From the NCBI GenBank assembly GCA_038330085.1, contig JBBQNP010000005.1:5303-69302 (forward strand): a stretch of DNA of 64,000 nt, in the 5' to 3' direction. The translations under genes and the position numbers were made by a program. Position 1 is the stretch's first letter. The number at the start of each line of letters is the position of its first letter. A model generated the notes under the pieces. That model was not told the origin of the DNA. It worked only from the letters and a program-made list of their open reading frames with translations, and ran no database searches. Source of the stretch: JAEUIA01 sp038330085 (lineage in GTDB: Bacteria > Planctomycetota > UBA1135 > GCA-002686595). Positions 26,910-35,478 of the stretch are shown piece by piece.

Positions 26910-27284
26910 TTACCAATCGAACGCGGGCCCGCCTCGCACTCGGATGCCACCCTCATCCACCATCCACAATTGCCGATCGAGCTGCTCGCGGTGCAGTATC
27001 TCGAGCACGCGCTGCCACGTCTGGAGCAGGTGAGGCTTGTCTTGTCGCACGAGGCGCAGAACGATGATCCCCGAGTACTCTTCGGGTGGGTGCTTGCGCA
27101 CGTCGGAGAAACCCAGATCGAGCGTGATGAGTGCGCGTGACTCCTCTCGCACGACGCTGGCGATCACGTCATCCGGCCTGCCAGCCAAGCCCTGCTCGTT
27201 CACCGTTCGCGCGTCGTGATCGAGTGCGCGCAGCATTTCTGCCATCTCGTGCGGGAGGTTCTCGTCGAGCTTGAACTTCTCTAC
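26910..27284 (-). CDS. DUF5615 (PIN-like) toxin-type protein lacking a canonical start
   Basis: About 124 residues. The family opening KFKLDENLP, the acidic residues of a PIN-like nuclease fold (LDLGFSDVR) and EYSGIIVLRL are present. DUF5615 proteins are predicted RNases paired with DUF433. No ATG, GTG or TTG lies in frame between the first family residue and far inside the DUF433 gene. The conserved part begins right where the DUF433 stop TAG (27281-27283) overlaps GTA (27284). Translation may start at a rare codon (for instance ATT 27302) by coupling, or the gene may be defective. The coordinate given is the first family-like codon. Confidence 0.7.
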   Translation of the reverse strand, partial: VEKFKLDENLPHEMAEMLRALDHDARTVNEQGLAGRPDDVIASVVREESRALITLDLGFSDVRKHPPEEYSGIIVLRLVRQDKPHLLQTWQRVLEILHREQLDRQLWMVDEGGIRVRGGPAFDW

Positions 27285-27517
27285 GCCGCGCCGGGCATGA
27301 ATGGGATCACGTGCTCGCGCGCCAAGTCCGCGGCATAAGCGATGGCTGCTTGGATGTCGGGACGCGTCAGCGTGGGGTAGCTCTCGATGATCTCCTCGAC
27401 GGATAGTCCGGCTGCGAGATTGTCGAGGACAATGGAGACCATGATCCGCGTGCCGCGGATGCACACGGCTCCATGGCAGATCGCGGGATCGGCTGTGACG
27501 TGCTGTTGCCAGTTCAT
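27281..27517 (-). CDS. DUF433 antitoxin-like protein
   Basis: A 78-residue DUF433 protein beginning MNWQQHVTADPAICHG. The family features ADPAICHGAVCIRGTRI, then a helix-turn-helix-like segment VDNLAAGLSVEEIIESYP-like (VLDNLAAGLSVEEIIESYPT) and IQAAIAYAADLAREH are intact. ATG 27520 immediately upstream is an alternative. It lies directly ahead of and overlapping the DUF5615 gene, the standard order for this toxin-antitoxin-like pair. Confidence 0.85.
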   Translation of the reverse strand: MNWQQHVTADPAICHGAVCIRGTRIMVSIVLDNLAAGLSVEEIIESYPTLTRPDIQAAIAYAADLAREHVIPFMPGAA

Positions 27518-27626
27518 CATTGCGCTGGACACCCAGAGTAGCTGAGACAACGGATGTGGGCAACGCGGCTCGATCGAGTCAATACCTGCTCGAAACTGGC
27601 AGCCGCAGTTGATGTAGAGTCCCGAC

Positions 27627-29828
27627 GTGATCTCGCCGCCTTCCCAAGGAGAGCATTCGGCACCGCGCACGAGGCCCTCGCGCCCGAGATGGGCCCTCGC
27701 CGCAGTCCTCTCCGTCATCATCGCCATCATTGTGATCGCCGTCGCACTGCGACACCGTGAACCTGGGCCGTCGATGACGAACGCGCCCGCTCCAGTGAGC
27801 GAGCCGACCGTGTCCGCTGTGCCGGACCGGAGTGCAGCACTCGAACCCGCAGCCGTAGTCGATGCACCTGACGCTCATCGCGTTGCACCCGTGGCTGCGT
27901 CACCCAATCTCGTTCTGCAACTGAACGTCTTTACGCGCGCGAGCTTGATGCCGAATGCGGCGATCGTGCCCGACATCACGGTGGAAGCCGGCCTCGACGC
28001 GCCCGGAGACGGCCCCGTGCCCGCTCTCGTGAGTGGCACTTCCGATGCACAGGCCCGCGCCGTCCTCGCTGTTCCATGGAGCGCCGTCGAAGCCGTGCAC
28101 GATCGACCGGGAGCACGACTGTGGTTGCGCGTCGCAACGAAGGGATACCAAGCACGCACGACGACGCGCCGGTTGCTGACTTCGCCCGGCAGTCTCGATG
28201 TGACCTTGATCGCCTACCCGGGATCGACATTGCGCGGCCGTCTCCTCGATTGCGCAGGCAAACCCGTGGCGGGAACTGTCTACGCCAAGGCTTGGACGAA
28301 GTCCGGCTCGCTCGGTATCGGAGCCATCGGCCGGGCGTTGGAGGACGGATGGTTCGAAGTCACTCCGTACCAAGCGGGCAACTGCCAGATCCTCGCCGAT
28401 GCTGGAGAACACGGCACTGCGGTGAAAGCGGACGTGTCCAGCACGGAAACGGACGAGCTCGAGCTCCGCGCCTGCGGACCAGGAATCGTGCGCGGCAGAG
28501 TGCGCGATTCACGCGGACAAGCCGTTCCTGCGCTCCAACTCCTGGTGATCGTCGCGGAACTCGACGACGAGAACGGGAGCTTCATCCTGCCCGAACCGCG
28601 CGCGAGCCAACTGCAGATGGAGGGACGCGGACACGAGCAGGTTACGCTGACGACCGGCGCTGACGGGAGCTTCGAAGCGCTCGGTCTGCGCGAGGACACC
28701 TATATCGTGCGCGGACGAACCGACACCCGCGGTCCGTATCCCCTGCGACTCACGCACGCGCCCGTCGCGAGCAACGCTACGCCGCTCGACCTTTGGCTGG
28801 ACGCTCCGCGCATCGTCGTTCACGTCGTCGGGGAGGACGGGCAACCGTACGCGGACCTGAAAACGGACGAGGAAAGGAATCGCAAGCACGGCGTGCGACC
28901 GGGAACGCCGCCAGAGCGCTGGCCGGAAAAAGCCGATGTCGTCGTGCTGCCCGTTCGCGAGACGGCCTTCCTCGAAGAAGTCTTCCAGCCACAACTCGTG
29001 GGTCGCGGAGGCGGCGCGGGAACGATGGTGTTCGACGTCACCGAGGCCCGGTCCTATCGCGTCGGGCTGATCGGAGGCAACAGCAGTTGGCATCCGCTGA
29101 CCGTCGACGTGCCGTTCGGCAGCGGACGCATCGACGTCACGTTGACGGCGGCATCGGCACCACTCGGCACCCTCGTTGTTCGTGCCGAGGATCCGGAAGG
29201 AGCCAAGGTGCGGCGCATTCACATCCGCATCGAGGACGAGCTCGACGGAGCTCCGCTACTCGTGCGCAAGCCTATGTACGAAGCCGAATCCACGCAGTCG
29301 TTCCGGCTGCCGGAGGGCAGCTACCGAGTGACGATCGACTCAGTGCCGATGACCGACTCCCAGCACGGCGCGCTGATGATTCCGGCTGCGTTCGGACGCT
29401 ACGAAGAGCAGGTTCGGATCGTGCGGGACGCATCGACGGAGGTGACGGCGAGGCTCCCGAAAGGTGCGCGTCTGCAGTTGAAGGTGCCGGGCGAAGTGCT
29501 CGAAGTCGATCGCACCGCGTTGCACGATCTGCATCCAACCTGGACCTACGGCGGTCCGATCGACGGGTGGGCCGGCCGGGTGAACCTGTGGCTCTGTTCC
29601 GATGGACACTGGCCAATCCCTGTGGCGTTCACCTACGTGATGAGCGGATCATCTGCTGCCGGCACGCATGTGGGCGACTGGATTCCGATCGGCACGGAGG
29701 CCACGTCGCAACTGTTGCCCGCCGGGAAGTATCGTCTCGTCGGCCGCATGTCGGGCGGCCGCAGCGGCGAACTCGACGTCGTGCTCGTCGACGGCGAGAC
29801 GACGGCGGCGACGCTCGAACTACACTGA
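27627..29828 (+). CDS. Membrane-anchored carboxypeptidase-regulatory-like domain protein
   Basis: A 733-residue protein with a GTG start, a short basic N-terminus and one membrane anchor (ALAAVLSVIIAIIVIAVAL, residues 23-41). A Pro/Ala/Val-rich spacer follows, then a chain of beta-sandwich repeats of the carboxypeptidase regulatory/CNA-B type. Typical pieces are GSTLRGRLLDCAGKPVAG, GIVRGRVRDSRGQAVPAL and DGSFEALGLREDTYIVRG. The architecture is shared with the protein at 51560-53680. The likely role is cell-surface binding or structure; no catalytic motif is seen. It diverges from the DUF433/DUF5615 pair across about 110 bp. Confidence 0.82.
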   Translation: MISPPSQGEHSAPRTRPSRPRWALAAVLSVIIAIIVIAVALRHREPGPSMTNAPAPVSEPTVSAVPDRSAALEPAAVVDAPDAHRVAPVAASPNLVLQLNVFTRASLMPNAAIVPDITVEAGLDAPGDGPVPALVSGTSDAQARAVLAVPWSAVEAVHDRPGARLWLRVATKGYQARTTTRRLLTSPGSLDVTLIAYPGSTLRGRLLDCAGKPVAGTVYAKAWTKSGSLGIGAIGRALEDGWFEVTPYQAGNCQILADAGEHGTAVKADVSSTETDELELRACGPGIVRGRVRDSRGQAVPALQLLVIVAELDDENGSFILPEPRASQLQMEGRGHEQVTLTTGADGSFEALGLREDTYIVRGRTDTRGPYPLRLTHAPVASNATPLDLWLDAPRIVVHVVGEDGQPYADLKTDEERNRKHGVRPGTPPERWPEKADVVVLPVRETAFLEEVFQPQLVGRGGGAGTMVFDVTEARSYRVGLIGGNSSWHPLTVDVPFGSGRIDVTLTAASAPLGTLVVRAEDPEGAKVRRIHIRIEDELDGAPLLVRKPMYEAESTQSFRLPEGSYRVTIDSVPMTDSQHGALMIPAAFGRYEEQVRIVRDASTEVTARLPKGARLQLKVPGEVLEVDRTALHDLHPTWTYGGPIDGWAGRVNLWLCSDGHWPIPVAFTYVMSGSSAAGTHVGDWIPIGTEATSQLLPAGKYRLVGRMSGGRSGELDVVLVDGETTAATLELH

Positions 29829-30263
29829 TCGGTGGTCGATCAACGCTCGTTCAGTTGCCGACGCTGACCGCGAGGCCGTTCGTGCCGGATCGAGGCAGCG
29901 CGCTCCGAATCCGGCGGTTCGTCGATCAGCGCCGCGTGGCGTCGATCCGATTCAGTTTGCGAAGAAGTTGGGGGGGGCTGGACTAGCTAGGAGCAAGCTC
30001 GATGACTGGGAAGCCGCTTGATCCTCGTCGTAGCAGGCTATCTCGGCGACTGAGTTGTGCGTCCATCTCTCCGAGAGAGCCTTGGCTGGAGGTCGAGGAT
30101 CGTTGGCTGCGATCTTGTTGTCCGCAGCACGAGGGACTGGACGCACAGCTTGTCGTCTGGAGCGATGACAGGATCTGCCTAGTCACGCACGGGGTAGTCC
30201 TGATCGAAGCTGAGCACGAGGAGCAGCCTCCCCGCGCTCGTGGATGTTCAGTCGATCCTGTGG
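29829..30263. other. 435-bp gap with no supported gene
   Basis: Short open frames exist on both strands (for example 29952-30146 minus and 30002-30304 plus), but none has a family motif or a convincing ribosome-binding site. Base composition is less GC-rich than the core genes. No strong hairpin or repeat was seen. Confidence 0.5.
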
Positions 30264-32312
30264 CTACGGGCAGAAGCGGATCGAGAGTCCGTCGGACAGA
30301 TTGAAGCCCTGACCGCCGCCGGCCGGATTGCGATACCAGAACTGGAAGTTCCAGGTTGAGCCCGCGGAGATCGTCGCACCGGGCAGCAGAGTCGAGTAGT
30401 TGAGCGTGCGCGCCGCAGTGCCTGAGGAGCTTGCCACTGCAAACCCCAGCCGGTGGATCGGTCCTGCGACACATCGAAAGCCGTTGCCGAAGGGAACCTG
30501 CGCTTGACCCGCTCCGTAGAAGAACAAGCCTGACGCGTTGGGCGGACATCCCGTGCAAATAAGCGTGAGACTGCCTTGGCTGATGCTCGGCATCCCGCCG
30601 AGATCCATGTGGGCGCCGTGACCGAGTGAATTCGGCGCCGCGATGCAGTAGTTCGTGGCCGTGCACTCGCACGAATCGGGGACGCCATTGCCATCCACAT
30701 CCAGGAATGGAGCGTTCAGGAACTCGCTCGGGTCCAGTACTCTCGCGGTGCACCGCACTTCATCAATCTGGCCAAGGAGCGGGTTAGTCGGCCTTCCGCC
30801 GATCGACCAGATCTGATCGGTCGGGAGTACAGGGTTCAGATCATCCGTCGAGTACACGGGGATCCCGTTCTTGTAGAACGAATAGCGATCGTCACCGCTC
30901 GGAAGACGTTCCTTGGTGGCTGCGAAGTGTGTCCACTGATTCGCTGTCACGTTGAACGGACCGGCGGGCAGGATCGTGTGCAACGTGCCGTTGCTGTAGT
31001 CCATGCCGATTCCCCCGCCCGGAATCGTGTACAGATGGAAACGATTCGGATCCTGCGGCTGGCTGGGATCTCCCCAGAGGATCGCCGCATGGGGTTGATC
31101 GGGGAGCTTGAACCACATTTCGAAAGTGGCTCCGGCGAGCGGGCGGCTGAACAAGAACGGCTCGTTGAAGTGGACGTCGTCGTTCACACCATCGAACTCG
31201 AGACACAGATCGTTGTTTGCGCCCGTCTGTGGAATCGATGCGCCGAACGTCGAGGTCCCGTAGACCGGCCCTCCGGTGGGCGTGCCACTCGCCGCGCCAG
31301 CGATGGTGCTCGGAACCGATGCGGTTCCGGATGCTGCGTTTCCAGCCACTCCTGACTCGAAGCGGTAATAGGCCAACGTGTCGATGTCCGGCCCACAGTT
31401 TGAGCCGCCAAGACGTGCCAAGCCCCAAGGTCCACCGGATCCGCTGTGGATCACGGTTGTCGCGTGAGTCGTGAGGTTGCCGCGCACGATCTGCGGATTG
31501 TGCTGAGTGTCGGTTTCGGTCCAGACCAGCGCACCCTCGTCGGGCTCGAGGACGATCGCTCCAACTGCCCAGAGTCCACTGAAGAGAGTCTCGGGGCTGC
31601 TGCCGTCGAGATGAGCACGATGAATGCTCGAATCGGCCGCGGCAGGTTGGGGTATGACTCCCCAATAGAGATATCCGCGCTCCTGATCAATCGTCAGCGG
31701 ATACACCCAACCACCCGTGTTCATCACGATTTCGGAGCGGTCCGTCATGCCGTCCAGGCGCACTCGGCTGATCGTGGAGTTGCCGAGGTCGCTCCAGAAG
31801 AGCCAGCCGTTGACCACGTCGACTGCAATGCCAATCGGCTCGACAAGCCCCGTTGAGATGAGCTGTGTGGGTTGAGTCCCGTCGAGGTTCGCGCACCAGA
31901 TCGAATCGGTCGTACCTGGTTGATTCGCCGAGCACCAGTAGATCTTCCCGGCGACCTCGTCGATTGCGACGCCGTAGGACTCGTGCACGTTGAAAATGAT
32001 CGGCAGGGGATTCAATCCGTCGAGGTGGGCGTACCAGATCTCGTCCGTGCCAGCATTGAACCAGTACATGCGCTGGTGAAGTTGATCGATGGCGAGACCT
32101 CTGGCGTGACTGAGGCCGCCCAAGACCAAGTGGTTCATGCTCCCGTCGGCGTGCATGCGGTAGATTGCGCTCGCAGGAGTCGCATCCGTCCAGAAGAGAT
32201 CTTGTGCGGTGGCAGGGATCGAAAACAGCCAAGAAGCTGCGGCGACAAGGGCGGGGAATCGGAGCCGACGCAGCGCTTGCACGGGACACCAAGTGGAGTT
32301 CGATCGGAGCAT
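30264..32312 (-). CDS. Secreted YWTD-repeat/LamG-like protein with planctomycete-type C-terminal module
   Basis: A 682-residue exoprotein. It has a signal peptide (FPALVAAASWLFSIPATAQ) and then four or five LDL-receptor YWTD-type propeller repeats (GLAIDQLHQRMYWFN, GVAIDEVAGKIYWC, GIAVDVVNGWLFWSD, LTIDQERGYLYWG). A LamG/concanavalin-like domain follows (about 315-525, with FEMWFKLPDQP and GQIDEVRCTARVL), then a calcium-loop-like DVDGNGVPDSCEC. The last 110 residues end in NFQFWYRN and FNLSDGLSIRFCP, shared with the protein at 42208-43329. ATG 32312 starts the signal peptide. Codon use is less GC-biased than in neighbouring core genes. Confidence 0.85.
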   Translation of the reverse strand: MLRSNSTWCPVQALRRLRFPALVAAASWLFSIPATAQDLFWTDATPASAIYRMHADGSMNHLVLGGLSHARGLAIDQLHQRMYWFNAGTDEIWYAHLDGLNPLPIIFNVHESYGVAIDEVAGKIYWCSANQPGTTDSIWCANLDGTQPTQLISTGLVEPIGIAVDVVNGWLFWSDLGNSTISRVRLDGMTDRSEIVMNTGGWVYPLTIDQERGYLYWGVIPQPAAADSSIHRAHLDGSSPETLFSGLWAVGAIVLEPDEGALVWTETDTQHNPQIVRGNLTTHATTVIHSGSGGPWGLARLGGSNCGPDIDTLAYYRFESGVAGNAASGTASVPSTIAGAASGTPTGGPVYGTSTFGASIPQTGANNDLCLEFDGVNDDVHFNEPFLFSRPLAGATFEMWFKLPDQPHAAILWGDPSQPQDPNRFHLYTIPGGGIGMDYSNGTLHTILPAGPFNVTANQWTHFAATKERLPSGDDRYSFYKNGIPVYSTDDLNPVLPTDQIWSIGGRPTNPLLGQIDEVRCTARVLDPSEFLNAPFLDVDGNGVPDSCECTATNYCIAAPNSLGHGAHMDLGGMPSISQGSLTLICTGCPPNASGLFFYGAGQAQVPFGNGFRCVAGPIHRLGFAVASSSGTAARTLNYSTLLPGATISAGSTWNFQFWYRNPAGGGQGFNLSDGLSIRFCP

Positions 32313-32470
32313 GTGAGTCCTTCGCTGATGAACGGGGAAGTCGAGGCAACTGACCGACTTAATGAGTGCGGGATCAGGGCCTCTCGTAACAAGCTCCCGG
32401 GAATTGGATCCGCGAACCCTCCACATTCACCGGACGATGCGCCTAACGCATGGATCCTGCCTCCGCGATC

Positions 32471-34684
32471 TCACCGAGCACGAACGCGCAACGCGGGGCA
32501 CCAAACAAGCTCGCCGGTCGGCAGCCTCATTGGCAAGGCATGGGAGCGCAAGACCTGCGCGCCCGTGCTGTCGTTGCCGCCGGCTGGAACGCCGCCTGCC
32601 CTCAGGCACACCCACAGCTCACGGCGACCCTGCATCCCTCGAACCAACTCACCGAGGTGCTCCGCCGTGGGCCTTTCGAACGTCGACTCCGAGAGGTCGT
32701 CCCTATGAACCCACGCTTGTCCGGGTTCGGCCTGCGTGCCGTATCCGCGCATGCGCGTCATGTGCTGCTCATCGGGGCCCATGTCGATCGTGCTCCAGCC
32801 ATTCAGGACGCTGACGAGCATATTGCTACAGATCTCCACCTCGAGTTCGTGCACTTCCACACCGAGGTCAACCGCCATCCAGACCGTGCCCGGCTTGTAC
32901 GATTTCGAAGGTCCCCAATACGCACGCGACACGGCCAAGGGGGTCTGTCGTGAGACCTGAGTCTTCTCGAAGAACAAGCGCAGGCCGTCGATCGAGCGCA
33001 CGCTTTGCTTCACGTCGTGATCGATCGGGCTGTAGAGCAGCGTCGTGCTCCAGTCCGAGTCCGCCCGATCCGGCTCGAACCCGAGCGCAAACAACTCCTG
33101 ATCCTCGATGTGGATCTTCCGGTTGATGCGTTGCCGGCCCTCGGCTTCCAAGCTGATCTCGTGATCGCCCAACGGCAGGAAAAACGTCGCCATGCCCGTG
33201 TTCAGCTCGTGCGCCACCGTATCGATGACCAACGTCATCTGGTCGAGATTCGTGTCGACCGTGACGCAAGCCCTCGGCCCGCTGCTCGGCTGCGAAAGCT
33301 CCGGCATCTCTTCGTGTCCGTAAGGCGCGTCCAGGATCAAGTTCAGGAAGCGCGGCTCGTGGGGTCGGACGACAAACGTCCCCGAGTAGTCATGATCCGA
33401 GTTGCCTGCCCGCGCCGACCAACGGTGCTCACCCGGACGGAGCCACACCGTGAAGCCGCTCGTGCTTTGCTCCTCCCCATCGATCCATACGATCTTTCCG
33501 CCCCGTACTTCCTCGGACACGCAGGGCACGGGCCAGGTGTGCCACACGTAGGCCGAGCCGCGCGCGATGAGCAAGACCAAGGCGGCGATCATCAGGCAGC
33601 GCAGTGGATGCCGAGCGCACGATCGACCGAAGCGAACGATGCCAGACTGCGCGCCCGTCTCGAGCGTCTCTCCCTTGCGCACGGCTTGGAGATCGCGCTC
33701 CAACGCGGCGCAATCCTGATAGCGATCGCTCGGATGCGGCTCGATGCACCTGCTCACGACGTCACGCAGCCCTGGCTCGATCTGCCTAAGGTCGGCGCGT
33801 GACAATCGGCGCTTGTTGGACGCAATACGTCGCAGCGTCGCGGCGACCCCGTCTTCTGCCGACAGTGCGCGCCCAGTGCTGATCTCCGCAAGCATCAACC
33901 CGACCGCGAACACATCCGTCCAAGCTCCGACATCGCGCTCTCCACGCCACTGCTCGGGCGCCATGTACAGCGGTGTCCCGATCGCTTCGCCCGTGCGACT
34001 GACCGCGAACGTCGTCCCCTCTGCGCGCGCCAAACCGAAGTCGAGGATTCTGATCGCTCCGGACGTCGAGACGATCACGTTCGCCGGCTTCAGGTCGCGA
34101 TGGACGACACCGCGCGAGTGAGCATGACCGAGCGCGCTCGCCAACTGCAAACCGACATCGATCGCGAACGCGGTGCGCTCCGACTGCGCGACCACGTGCT
34201 TGCCGAGCTGTTCGCCCTCCACCCAGTCCGTCGCGATCCACGCGTATCCCCTCTCGATGCCGCTCGCGATGACGCGCACGATCCCGGGATGATCGAGCCG
34301 CGCAGCGATCCGCGCCTCATGCAGGATCGTCGCGCGCCTTTCGGGGCTGGCGGCGAGCAAGGGGTTCAAGACCTTGAGCGCGAGCAAGCGACCTGTCGGT
34401 CCTTCGCTCGCCGACGTGACGAGGAAGACGACGCCCGCGCTGCCCTGCCCCAGGCTCCTGACGATCCGGAAACCAGCGAAGGTCGTTCCCTCCCTCGTCG
34501 AAGAGACGTCCACGAGCGACGAAGGTTCCGCCGATCGCTCCAGTGCGTCCAACGTGCGCAGCAGCTCCAGCATTTCGGCGTCGCCACCGATTCGCTGAAC
34601 GAAGGCCTCGAGCGCGAGATCCGGATCGTCAGCACGCGCCGACTGCCAGCGATCCCAGAGCTCGCTGGCGTCCGGTTCGTTCAT
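32471..34684 (-). CDS. Transmembrane serine/threonine protein kinase
   Basis: A 737-residue Hanks-type kinase. The catalytic domain (about 70-335) has the glycine loop LGQGSAGVV (78-86), Lys104 in ALKVL, catalytic HRDLKPAN (195-202), DFG (215-217) and APE (242-244), so it should be active. A membrane helix lies at about 362-380. The extracytoplasmic part begins with a PEGA-like segment (WIDGEEQSTSGFTVWL) and continues into a region I do not recognise. ATG 34684 is preferred; GTG 34705 is also in frame. It lies 72 bp downstream of an ECF-type sigma factor gene on the same strand, a pairing common in planctomycetes. Confidence 0.92.
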   Translation of the reverse strand: MNEPDASELWDRWQSARADDPDLALEAFVQRIGGDAEMLELLRTLDALERSAEPSSLVDVSSTREGTTFAGFRIVRSLGQGSAGVVFLVTSASEGPTGRLLALKVLNPLLAASPERRATILHEARIAARLDHPGIVRVIASGIERGYAWIATDWVEGEQLGKHVVAQSERTAFAIDVGLQLASALGHAHSRGVVHRDLKPANVIVSTSGAIRILDFGLARAEGTTFAVSRTGEAIGTPLYMAPEQWRGERDVGAWTDVFAVGLMLAEISTGRALSAEDGVAATLRRIASNKRRLSRADLRQIEPGLRDVVSRCIEPHPSDRYQDCAALERDLQAVRKGETLETGAQSGIVRFGRSCARHPLRCLMIAALVLLIARGSAYVWHTWPVPCVSEEVRGGKIVWIDGEEQSTSGFTVWLRPGEHRWSARAGNSDHDYSGTFVVRPHEPRFLNLILDAPYGHEEMPELSQPSSGPRACVTVDTNLDQMTLVIDTVAHELNTGMATFFLPLGDHEISLEAEGRQRINRKIHIEDQELFALGFEPDRADSDWSTTLLYSPIDHDVKQSVRSIDGLRLFFEKTQVSRQTPLAVSRAYWGPSKSYKPGTVWMAVDLGVEVHELEVEICSNMLVSVLNGWSTIDMGPDEQHMTRMRGYGTQAEPGQAWVHRDDLSESTFERPTAEHLGELVRGMQGRRELWVCLRAGGVPAGGNDSTGAQVLRSHALPMRLPTGELVWCPALRVRAR

Positions 34685-34756
34685 GGGTATCTCACTCTTT
34701 GCCACAAAACGTTGAATGCGGCCCGGTGCTTCAGCGTGACAACACTCGGGTTTCTG

Positions 34757-35284
34757 TCACGCGCGCTGATCGCCGTTTCCACGCCCGCGCAGATCCTTGA
34801 CCACCCGGTTGAACACGACACGCGCATTGCTCTCGCTCATGCCGAGCCGATCACCGATCTGTGCGAACGGCAGGTTTTCGGCGACCCGCAGCAGCACGAT
34901 TTCGCGGTTCCTCTCCGAAAGGTGTTTCAGCCTCGACTGCACTTCGTCCAGCCTTCCGCTCTCCTCTTCGTCGGTTCGTGAGGCGCTCGACTTGCCCGGT
35001 ACGCTCGAAGACAGCGCTTCGTGAACGATGCCAAAGCTGCGCCTGCGTGCTTGCTGCGCAGCGACGTTGCGCAGGATCACACGCAACCACGCGCGCAGCG
35101 CGCCACGTCCGGCGAAGGTCTTGCCGATCTTGCCTCGCTCGGCGGCGAGCAGGGTTTCCTGCGTCAGGTCGCTGGCGTCGAGCGAATTGCGCAGCGGACC
35201 ACGAACGCACTTGTGCGCTTGGCGACGAAGCCACGAGCGTTCCTGTTCGGTCGGGGGACCGGACTCCGGGGGGGAGGAATCCAC
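34757..35284 (-). CDS. ECF-type RNA polymerase sigma factor
   Basis: About 175 residues from GTG 35284. Region 2 includes SLDASDLTQETLLAAER and the helix ALRAWLRVILRNVAAQQARRR. Region 4 is LKHLSERNREIVLLRVAENL with the helix-turn-helix FAQIGDRLGMSESNARVVFNR. No anti-sigma factor gene is adjacent; instead a transmembrane kinase follows, suggesting control by phosphorylation (inference from the known association of some planctomycete ECF groups with kinases). Confidence 0.85.
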   Translation of the reverse strand: MDSSPPESGPPTEQERSWLRRQAHKCVRGPLRNSLDASDLTQETLLAAERGKIGKTFAGRGALRAWLRVILRNVAAQQARRRSFGIVHEALSSSVPGKSSASRTDEEESGRLDEVQSRLKHLSERNREIVLLRVAENLPFAQIGDRLGMSESNARVVFNRVVKDLRGRGNGDQRA

Positions 35285-35393
35285 TCCAACAGTATGCCCA
35301 CGCGCAGCGAGCCTACGAGGGGCTTGTGCCGGATGGAGACCTGCCCCCGGCACTCGCCGGCGTCACGAGATCCACGGAGAGCTGGTAGAGACA

Positions 35394-35427
35394 GCGAGCG
35401 CCCAGTCCCATCGGACCGGGCGCTCGC
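35394..35427 (-). terminator. Probable terminator hairpin after the HEAT-repeat gene
   Basis: GCGAGCGCCC (35394-35403) pairs with GGGCGCTCGC (35418-35427); inside, GTCC pairs with GGAC around a CATC loop, leaving one A-C mismatch. It lies 52 bp after the stop of the minus-strand HEAT gene and ahead of the sigma-factor gene. There is no U-tract, so termination is inferred from position and stem strength. Confidence 0.5.
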
Positions 35428-35478
35428 GATCGATCGCTCGAATGCAGTTCTCCTGCGCAGGAAAACCGCGCGTCGAAC

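Noticed and set aside
29952..30304. Short open frames on both strands in the 435-bp gap
   Set aside because: No ribosome-binding site, motif or family resemblance; they overlap each other and the neighbouring gene end.
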